Shown piece by piece: positions 42,913-48,944 of a stretch of 48,944 bases of DNA. This DNA is from Pseudomonas nabeulensis (GTDB lineage: Bacteria; Pseudomonadota; Gammaproteobacteria; Pseudomonadales; Pseudomonadaceae). A model generated the notes under the pieces. That model saw only the letters and a program-made list of their open reading frames with translations, had not been told where the DNA came from and did no database searches. Both the position numbers and the translations under genes were made by a program. Each line of letters begins with the position of its first letter. The stretch's first letter is position 1. The stretch covers positions 1 through 48,944 of the forward strand of contig NZ_QUZT01000055.1 in the NCBI RefSeq assembly GCF_004682045.1, read 5' to 3'.

Positions 42913-44520
42913 ATGACCGACCAGACTACCCGCCTGCCGATCCGCCGCGCCTTGATCAGCGTCTCCGACAAGACCGGCATCCTCGAATTTGCCCAGGAGC
43001 TGGAAGCCCTGGGCGTGGAAATCCTCTCCACGGGCGGGACCTTCAAACTGCTGCAGGACAACGGCGTGGCCGCAGTGGAAGTGGCGGACTACACCGGTTT
43101 CGCAGAAATGATGGACGGTCGTGTCAAGACCCTGCACCCGAAAATCCACGGCGGCATCCTTGGCCGTCGCGGCACCGACGACGCGATCATGGCCGAGCAT
43201 GGCATCAAGCCAATCGACCTGGTGGCCGTCAACCTCTACCCGTTCGAAGCCACCATCAACAAGCCAGGCTGCGACCTGCCGACCGCCATCGAAAACATCG
43301 ATATCGGCGGCCCGACCATGGTTCGCTCCGCTGCCAAGAACCACAAAGACGTGGCCATCGTGGTGAACGCCAGCGACTACGCCAACGTGCTGGAAAGCCT
43401 GAAAGCCGGTGGCCTGACCTACGCCCAGCGTTTCGACCTGATGCTCAAGGCGTTCGAACACACTGCCGCCTACGACGGCATGATCGCCAACTACATGGGC
43501 ACGGTTAACCAGGCTGCTGAAACCCTGTCGACCGAAGGCCGCAGCCAGTTCCCGCGCACCTTCAACAGCCAGTTCATCAAGGCCCAGGAAATGCGCTACG
43601 GCGAGAACCCGCACCAGAGCGCGGCGTTCTACGTTGAGGCCAAGCCTGCCGAAGTCGGCATCGCCACCGCGACCCAGCTGCAAGGCAAAGAACTGTCCTA
43701 TAACAACGTGGCCGATACCGACGCCGCGCTGGAATGCGTGAAGAGCTTCGTCAAGCCGGCCTGCGTGATCGTCAAGCACGCCAACCCGTGCGGCGTGGCC
43801 GTCAGCCCGGACGCAGAAGGCGGTATTCGCCAGGCGTACGAACTGGCCTACGCCACCGACACCGAGTCGGCGTTCGGCGGCATCATCGCCTTCAACCGTG
43901 AACTGGATGCCGAGACCGCCAAGGCGATCGTCGAGCGTCAGTTCGTTGAAGTGATCATCGCCCCAAGCGTGAGCGAAGAAGCCCGCGCCATCGTGGCTGC
44001 CAAAGCCAACGTACGCCTGCTGGCCTGCGGCGAGTGGTCGGCCGACCGCGCTGCGGCCTGGGACTACAAGCGCGTCAACGGCGGCTTGCTGGTACAGAGC
44101 CGCGACATCGGCATGATTGGCAGCGAAGACCTCAAGGTTGTGACCAAGCGCGCGCCGACCGAGCAAGAGATCAACGATTTGATCTTCGCCTGGAAAGTCG
44201 CCAAGTACGTGAAGTCCAACGCCATCGTCTACGCCAAGAACCGCCAGACCATCGGTGTCGGCGCCGGCCAGATGAGCCGCGTGAACTCGGCGCGTATCGC
44301 CGCGATCAAGGCAGAGCACGCAGGCTTGCAGGTCGTGGGTTCGGTGATGGCTTCCGATGCATTCTTCCCGTTCCGTGATGGTTTGGACAATGCCGCCAAA
44401 GCGGGCGTTACCGCCGTGATCCAGCCAGGTGGCTCGATGCGCGACGCTGAAGTCATCGCCGCCGCTGACGAAGCTGGCATCGCGATGGTCTTCACCGGCA
44501 TGCGCCACTTCCGCCACTGA
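42913..44520 (+). CDS. purH: PurH, AICAR transformylase/IMP cyclohydrolase
   Basis: A 535-residue bifunctional enzyme for the last two steps of IMP synthesis. N-terminal cyclohydrolase (MGS-like) domain with ALISVSDKTGILEFA and KTLHPKIHGGILGRR; C-terminal transformylase domain with KHANPCGVA and GAGQMSRVNS. Full length and intact. The ATG at 42913 has GGA eight bases upstream; ATG at 42901 is the alternative. Followed by a REPIN and then purD, as in other pseudomonads. Confidence 0.97.
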   Translation: MTDQTTRLPIRRALISVSDKTGILEFAQELEALGVEILSTGGTFKLLQDNGVAAVEVADYTGFAEMMDGRVKTLHPKIHGGILGRRGTDDAIMAEHGIKPIDLVAVNLYPFEATINKPGCDLPTAIENIDIGGPTMVRSAAKNHKDVAIVVNASDYANVLESLKAGGLTYAQRFDLMLKAFEHTAAYDGMIANYMGTVNQAAETLSTEGRSQFPRTFNSQFIKAQEMRYGENPHQSAAFYVEAKPAEVGIATATQLQGKELSYNNVADTDAALECVKSFVKPACVIVKHANPCGVAVSPDAEGGIRQAYELAYATDTESAFGGIIAFNRELDAETAKAIVERQFVEVIIAPSVSEEARAIVAAKANVRLLACGEWSADRAAAWDYKRVNGGLLVQSRDIGMIGSEDLKVVTKRAPTEQEINDLIFAWKVAKYVKSNAIVYAKNRQTIGVGAGQMSRVNSARIAAIKAEHAGLQVVGSVMASDAFFPFRDGLDNAAKAGVTAVIQPGGSMRDAEVIAAADEAGIAMVFTGMRHFRH

Positions 44521-44551
44521 TCCAACTCGATAGAGATGTGAGAGCGAGCTT

Positions 44552-44642
44552 GTGTGGGAGGGGGCTTGCCCCCGATAGCGGTGGTTCAGTAGCACATTAA
44601 TTGACTGAAACACCGCCATCGGGGGCAAGCCCCCTCCCACAT
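44552..44642. repeat. REPIN between purH and purD
   Basis: TGTGGGAGGGGGCTTGCCCC at the left (inner end GATAGCGG), inverted right arm (CCGCCATCGGGGGC). Loop with CAGT and ACTG. It lies 32 bases after purH and 42 bases before the purD ATG, so it would be in the mRNA if purH and purD share one transcript. Confidence 0.9.
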
Positions 44643-44684
44643 AAAGCCTTCCTGCGGCGCCCTACAGAATTTGAGGTTTTTGAA

Positions 44685-45977
44685 ATGAATGTTTTGATCA
44701 TTGGCAGCGGTGGCCGTGAACACGCCCTGGCCTGGAAAGTTGCCCAGGACCCACGCGTCCAAAAGGTTTTCGTCGCCCCCGGCAACGCCGGCACCGCCAT
44801 TGAAGCCAAGTGCGAGAACCTCGCCATCGACGTGCTGGCCCTTGAGCAACTTGCGGATTTTGCGGAAAAGAACGTCTCCCTGACCATCGTCGGCCCGGAA
44901 GTGCCATTGGTGGCTGGCGTCGTAGACCTGTTCCGTAGCCGTGGCCTGGATTGCTTCGGCCCAACCGCCGGCGCTGCCCAGCTGGAAGGCTCCAAGGCGT
45001 TTACCAAGGACTTCCTGGCACGTCACAAGATCCCGACCGCCGACTACCAGAACTTCACCGAGATCGAGCCGGCCCTGGCGTACCTGCGCGAAAAAGGTGC
45101 ACCCATCGTGATCAAGGCCGATGGCCTGGCCGCCGGTAAAGGCGTGATCGTGGCGATGACCCTGCAAGAAGCCGAAGACGCCGTGCGCGACATGCTCGCC
45201 GGCAACGCCTTTGGTGACGCTGGTTCGCGTGTTGTGATCGAGGAGTTCCTCGACGGCGAAGAAGCCAGCTTTATCGTGATGGTTGACGGCAAGAACGTGC
45301 TGCCGATGGCCACCAGCCAGGACCACAAACGCGTCGGCGATGGCGACAGTGGCCCGAACACCGGCGGCATGGGTGCCTACTCCCCTGCCCCCGTCGTGAC
45401 CGCCGATGTGCACAAGCGCGTGATGGACCTGGTGATCTGGCCGACCGTGCGTGGCATGGCCGACGAAGGCAATGTGTACACCGGTTTCCTGTATGCCGGC
45501 CTGATGATCGATAAAGCGGGCAACCCGAAAGTCATCGAGTTCAACTGCCGTTTCGGCGACCCGGAAACCCAACCAGTGATGCTGCGCCTGCAGTCGAGCC
45601 TGGTACTGCTGGTGGAAGCCGCCTTGGCCCAGGCCCTGGACAAGGTTGAAGCGCAGTGGGACCCACGCCCAAGCGTCGGCGTGGTGCTGGCAGCCGGTGG
45701 TTACCCGGCCGACTACGCCAAGGGCGACGTGATTGAAGGCCTGGACGCGGCTGCTACGCTGGAAGGCAAGGTGTTCCATGCGGGCACCGCGCTCAAGGAT
45801 GGCAAGGTCGTGACCGCCGGTGGCCGTGTGCTGTGTGCCACCGCCATGGGTGCCAGTGTCGACGCTGCGCAACAACAAGCGTACAAGCTGGCGGCGAAAA
45901 TCGACTGGAACGGCTGTTTCTACCGCAAGGACATCGGCTACCGCGCCATCGCCCGTGAACGGGGCGAGAACCAGTAA
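44685..45977 (+). CDS. purD: PurD, phosphoribosylamine-glycine ligase
   Basis: A 430-residue ATP-grasp enzyme making glycinamide ribonucleotide in purine synthesis. N-terminal MNVLIIGSGGREHALAW; ATP-grasp blocks APIVIKADGLAAGKGVIVAM and ATSQDHKRVGDGDSGPNTGG; metal-binding EFNCRFGDPETQP. The ATG at 44685 has GAGG eight bases upstream; the longer frame starts inside the REPIN and is rejected. retS follows after 114 bases. Confidence 0.97.
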   Translation: MNVLIIGSGGREHALAWKVAQDPRVQKVFVAPGNAGTAIEAKCENLAIDVLALEQLADFAEKNVSLTIVGPEVPLVAGVVDLFRSRGLDCFGPTAGAAQLEGSKAFTKDFLARHKIPTADYQNFTEIEPALAYLREKGAPIVIKADGLAAGKGVIVAMTLQEAEDAVRDMLAGNAFGDAGSRVVIEEFLDGEEASFIVMVDGKNVLPMATSQDHKRVGDGDSGPNTGGMGAYSPAPVVTADVHKRVMDLVIWPTVRGMADEGNVYTGFLYAGLMIDKAGNPKVIEFNCRFGDPETQPVMLRLQSSLVLLVEAALAQALDKVEAQWDPRPSVGVVLAAGGYPADYAKGDVIEGLDAAATLEGKVFHAGTALKDGKVVTAGGRVLCATAMGASVDAAQQQAYKLAAKIDWNGCFYRKDIGYRAIARERGENQ

Positions 45978-46009
45978 GCAGCCGGCGTCCGTAGCTATCC
46001 GTTCGGCTA

Positions 46010-46032
46010 GGCAAGGGCCCCAGGCCCTTGCC
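46010..46032. terminator. Perfect hairpin between purD and retS
   Basis: GGCAAGGGCC and GGCCCTTGCC form a perfect 10-bp stem with a three-base loop (CCA), 33 bases after the purD stop and 60 before the retS start. No U-tract follows (GTATACAC), so it may be a purD transcript end with help from Rho, or a retS leader structure. Confidence 0.5.
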
Positions 46033-46091
46033 GTATACACGCTTCGCCGCGCATAGTTACCCCGTGCATCAACCTACGAAGGGATTTCGCC

Positions 46092-48872
46092 GTGCGCTGG
46101 CTCAGGATCGCCATAGGTTTCACTGTCAGTCTGCTGACGCTGCTCTGCTTGTTCCCGGCCCAGGCCGCCGCGCAAGGCAGCGGCTGGGCAGTCTTGCTTG
46201 ATGAACAGGCCGACCTGCAACTGAGCGACATCCGCTCTTCGCGCTACACCAATCAATTCAGCCCCATCGAACTCGACCGGATCACTGCCGCGCAGCCGGA
46301 CGGTGCGCTGTGGGTACGTTTCAAGCTGCAACCCGGCAAGCACGAGCAAGTGCTGCGGGTATTCGCCCCGGACCTGTCCCACCTGAGCCTCTACGTGCTG
46401 GATGGCGACACCCTGGTGGAACAACAGAACACCGGCACGCGCCAGCCCCAGGCTGAGCGCCCGTTGCCCAGCAGCGACTTCATGCTGCCGCTGCCCCAGA
46501 GCCAGAAACCGTTAGATATCTATCTGCGCCTGGTCTCGGAACACGAACTACGCCCGTACATCACCCTGGAGCCTGCCGTACTGGCCGCCGCCAACCAGAC
46601 CCAGACGCTGATCTACGGCCTGCTGTTCGGCTGCCTGTTGATGCTGATCATGCACAACCTCTCGCGCTTCGCTTACCACCGCTCGCGCAGCAGCCTGTGG
46701 CTGGCAGCCTGCGAGTTGCTGCTGATGCTGAGCCTGGCGCTGTTGCTCAACCTGGTGGGCCCATGGCTGCCGAATTGGCATGGCATCCAGACCCCAGGCG
46801 CCTACCTGGCGCTGCTGCTGACCGCACCATGCGGGCTGATGTTTGCCTACCGCTTCTTTATGCCCCTGGGCCCGCACCCGCTGAACAAGCTGCTGATGGC
46901 CGACATCCTGGTGACCGTGCTGTGCGGCCTGCTGTTGTTGTTCGTCAACACCTTGCCGCTGAACATCATCACCTATGTGTTGGTGGCGCTGGCGGGCTTG
47001 AGCATGCTGTTCGTCTCGGGCTATCACTGGCAAAAAGGCTACCGCCCGGCGCGTTTGTTCGTGGCGGGGATGGTGGTGTTCAACATCGGCACGCTGATCA
47101 TCCTGCCCGCCCTGCTCGGCCTCACGCTGCTGGCGCCGCAAGGCCTGATCATGACCCTGTTGGGCTTTATCTGCCTCAGCGGCCTGTTGATGAGCCTGGC
47201 CTTGGGTGAGCGCCAGCGCGCGATTGTCGAGGCACGTTTCAACCTGAGCCGCGACCTGGCCGCCAGCAATGCCGAGATCGCGGCCAAGGCCGAGTTTTTG
47301 GCGAAGATCAGCCACGAAATCCGCACCCCCATGAACGGTGTGCTGGGCATGACCGAACTGTTGCTGGGCACGCCGCTGTCGGTGAAACAACGCGACTACG
47401 TGCAGACCATCCACAGCGCCGGCAACGAACTGCTTACGTTGATCAACGAAATCCTCGACATCTCCAAGCTCGAATCTGGGCAGATCGAACTGGACGACGT
47501 GCAGTTCGACCTCAATGCGCTGCTCGAAGACTGCCTGAGTATCTTCCGCGCCAAGGCCGAACAGCAAAACGTCGAGCTGATCAGCTTTATCCAGCCCCAG
47601 GTGCCACGCGTCATCAGTGGCGACCCGACCCGCCTGCGCCAGGCACTGCTGAGCCTGCTGGAAAACGCCCTGCACAAAACCGATGAAGGCGAAGTGCTGA
47701 TCGTGGTGGCCCTGGACGACCGCAGCACCAAGCCGCGCCTGCGCATCGCCGTGCAAGACAGCGGCCTGCCGATGGAAGCGGCCGAGCGTGACGCGCTGCT
47801 GCACAGCGAACTGCACAGCAAGAATTTCCTCTCGGCCACCCGCTTGAGCGGCCACCTGGGCCTGGTCATCGCCCGCCAGCTGATCCTGTTGATGAACGGC
47901 GAGTTCGGCATCAAGAGCGGCAGCCACCAGGGCAGCACGTTGTGGCTGACCCTGCCGCTGGACCCGGAACGCCTGGAGCATCCTACCTCCGACCTCGACG
48001 GCCCGCTCAAGGACGCCCGCGTGCTGGTGGTGGACGACAACGACACCTGCCGCAAAGTGCTGGTGCAGCAATGCTCGGCCTGGGGCCTCAACGTCAGCGC
48101 CGTGCCGTCGGGTAAAGAGGCGCTGGCGCTGCTGCGCACCAAGGCGCACTTGCGTGACTACTTCGACGTGGTGTTGCTGGACCAGAACATGCCCGGCATG
48201 ACCGGCATGCAACTGGCGGCGAAGATCAAGGAAGACCCGAGCCTGAACCACGACATCCTGTTGATCATGCTCACCGGCATCAGCAATGCGCCGAGCAAGA
48301 TCATCGCGCGCAACTGCGGGATCAAGCGCATCCTCGCCAAACCGGTGGCCGGGTATACGCTCAAGACCACCCTGGCCGACGAGTTGGCCCAGCGCAACAA
48401 GGGTGGATTACCGTCGCGCCCGGCCCTGAATGCCCCCGCCCCCGCCGCAGTGACGGTGCCGACAGATTTCCGCATCCTGGTGGCCGAAGACAACAGCATC
48501 TCCACCAAAGTGATTCGCGGCATGCTCGGCAAGCTCAACCTCAACCCGGACACCGCCAGCAACGGCGAGGAAGCGCTGGAGGCGATGAAAGCCCAGCGTT
48601 ACGACCTGGTGCTGATGGACTGTGAAATGCCGATCCTCGATGGTTTCTCGGCGACCCAGCAACTGCGGGCGTGGGAAGTCAGCCACCAGCGGATTCGTAC
48701 ACCCATCGTGGCACTGACGGCGCATATCCTGTCGGAGCATAAAGAGCGTGCGCGCCAGGCCGGGATGGATGGGCATATGGCCAAGCCGGTGGAGTTGTCG
48801 CAGTTGCGGGAGCTGGTGGAATACTGGGTGGCGCAGCGCCAGCAACAGCAGGAACACAGCACCGTCTCCTGA
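46092..48872 (+). CDS. retS: RetS, hybrid sensor kinase with two receivers
   Basis: A 926-residue inner-membrane hybrid sensor. Signal peptide (about 1-27), periplasmic 7TMR-DISMED2 domain (about 35-170), seven helices (about 175-375), kinase dimerisation domain with ISHEIRTPMNGVLGM (His408), an ATPase-like domain, receiver 1 (Asp697 in VVLLDQNMP) and receiver 2 (Asp843 in LVLMDCEMP). The ATPase motifs are poor: QDSGLP replaces DxGxG, and SGHLGLVIA replaces the GxGLGL loop. In P. aeruginosa RetS binds and inhibits GacS and so favours acute-type over biofilm behaviour. GTG start with AAGGGA upstream; the place after purD is the same in PAO1. Confidence 0.93.
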   Translation: MRWLRIAIGFTVSLLTLLCLFPAQAAAQGSGWAVLLDEQADLQLSDIRSSRYTNQFSPIELDRITAAQPDGALWVRFKLQPGKHEQVLRVFAPDLSHLSLYVLDGDTLVEQQNTGTRQPQAERPLPSSDFMLPLPQSQKPLDIYLRLVSEHELRPYITLEPAVLAAANQTQTLIYGLLFGCLLMLIMHNLSRFAYHRSRSSLWLAACELLLMLSLALLLNLVGPWLPNWHGIQTPGAYLALLLTAPCGLMFAYRFFMPLGPHPLNKLLMADILVTVLCGLLLLFVNTLPLNIITYVLVALAGLSMLFVSGYHWQKGYRPARLFVAGMVVFNIGTLIILPALLGLTLLAPQGLIMTLLGFICLSGLLMSLALGERQRAIVEARFNLSRDLAASNAEIAAKAEFLAKISHEIRTPMNGVLGMTELLLGTPLSVKQRDYVQTIHSAGNELLTLINEILDISKLESGQIELDDVQFDLNALLEDCLSIFRAKAEQQNVELISFIQPQVPRVISGDPTRLRQALLSLLENALHKTDEGEVLIVVALDDRSTKPRLRIAVQDSGLPMEAAERDALLHSELHSKNFLSATRLSGHLGLVIARQLILLMNGEFGIKSGSHQGSTLWLTLPLDPERLEHPTSDLDGPLKDARVLVVDDNDTCRKVLVQQCSAWGLNVSAVPSGKEALALLRTKAHLRDYFDVVLLDQNMPGMTGMQLAAKIKEDPSLNHDILLIMLTGISNAPSKIIARNCGIKRILAKPVAGYTLKTTLADELAQRNKGGLPSRPALNAPAPAAVTVPTDFRILVAEDNSISTKVIRGMLGKLNLNPDTASNGEEALEAMKAQRYDLVLMDCEMPILDGFSATQQLRAWEVSHQRIRTPIVALTAHILSEHKERARQAGMDGHMAKPVELSQLRELVEYWVAQRQQQQEHSTVS

Positions 48873-48889
48873 CTTGAAATGCAAATAAG

Positions 48890-48908
48890 TGTGGGAGGGG
48901 GCTTGCCC
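48890..48908. repeat. Truncated REP interrupted by the IS-like terminus
   Basis: TGTGGGAGGGGGCTTGCCC is the first part of the common REP class of this window. The next bases should be CCGAT, but the sequence changes to TAATGCCTGTCAG at 48909. The REP is therefore broken at its palindromic core. It follows the retS stop by 17 bases. Confidence 0.85.
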
Positions 48909-48944
48909 TAATGCCTGTCAGTTAAGGAAACAGCAGATGAGCGG
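48909..48944. mobile_element. Terminus of an insertion-sequence-like element (cut by window edge)
   Basis: Starts TAATGCCTGTCAGTTAAGG and is the exact reverse complement of bases 6-41. It directly follows GGGCTTGCCC (48899-48908). The inverted arrangement of the two copies means either long perfect terminal inverted repeats in one element type, or two copies of the element in opposite orientation flanking the whole 49-kb segment. Confidence 0.6.

Noticed and set aside
42532..44640. 702-codon open frame antisense to fis and purH
   Set aside because: Spans a terminator, two conserved genes and a REPIN on the other strand; no family resemblance.
15213..44642. REPINs as a CRISPR-like array or as rho-independent terminators
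   Set aside because: They are kilobases apart and made of inverted arms without spacers or cas genes; they lack U-tracts, and several lie upstream of genes.
44601..44684. 5' extension of purD
   Set aside because: It begins inside a REPIN; PurD begins at MNVLIIGSGG with GAGG upstream.
46548..48251. Long open frame antisense to retS (567 codons)
   Set aside because: Composition dominated by Gln, His, Ala and Val repeats typical of the antisense of Leu- and Asp-rich coding sequence; no domain.

Overview
The window is a GC-rich, gene-dense bacterial chromosome segment from the genus Pseudomonas, most likely the P. fluorescens group. The evidence is the gene order in the right half (speA, yciH, NUDIX, DUF2333, gcbA, ctpL, aroQ, accB, accC, prmA, DUF3426, dusB, fis, purH, purD, retS), which I recall as the order of the PA4839-PA4856 region of P. 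aeruginosa PAO1, and many REP/REPIN palindromes of the type common in P. fluorescens. No rRNA, tRNA, CRISPR array or prophage was seen.

Layout. 1-161: the end of an insertion-sequence-like repeat, then a REP pair of one class. 162-15121: a complete Flp/Tad pilus locus. It holds flp and a stand-alone receiver on the minus strand, and the assembly operon rcpC-rcpA-tadZ-tadA-tadB-tadC-tadD plus a small exported protein on the plus strand. The regulator pprB and prepilin peptidase fppA follow (minus), then tadF and the sensor kinase pprA (plus), and tadG (minus). RcpC, RcpA, TadZ and TadA-D build and power the machine, FppA processes Flp and the TadF pseudopilin, and PprA/PprB are the expected regulators. 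15322-17602: two related DUF4136 lipoproteins, then mazG-like/cmoM. 17722-25519: penicillin-binding protein 1C and a bacterial alpha-2-macroglobulin, a known cell-envelope defence and repair pairing, separated by a small membrane protein on the other strand. 25825-28000: a MATE exporter and a lipoprotein esterase, convergent and overlapping. 28157-32374: speA, yciH, NUDIX and DUF2333 on the minus strand. 32623-48872: a plus-strand run with the diguanylate cyclase gcbA, chemoreceptor ctpL, aroQ-accBC, prmA, a zinc-ribbon membrane protein, dusB-fis, purH, purD and the hybrid sensor retS.

Surface attachment is a theme of both halves: Flp pili with PprAB, the c-di-GMP synthase GcbA, and RetS, the antagonist of GacS.

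Repeats. Seven canonical inverted REP pairs, one pair in the opposite arrangement, one solo REP, one REP pair of a second class and one truncated REP all lie outside the recognised coding regions. The two window ends carry the same 36-bp terminal sequence in inverted orientation. Each copy directly abuts the decamer GGGCTTGCCC, the core of a REP. This suggests that both ends fall inside copies of one insertion sequence that lands in REP cores. Nearly all genes belong to known families. The least explained items are this element, the stand-alone receiver behind flp, a TadZ without a recognisable Walker A motif, the DUF4136 pair and the small membrane protein at 20265.
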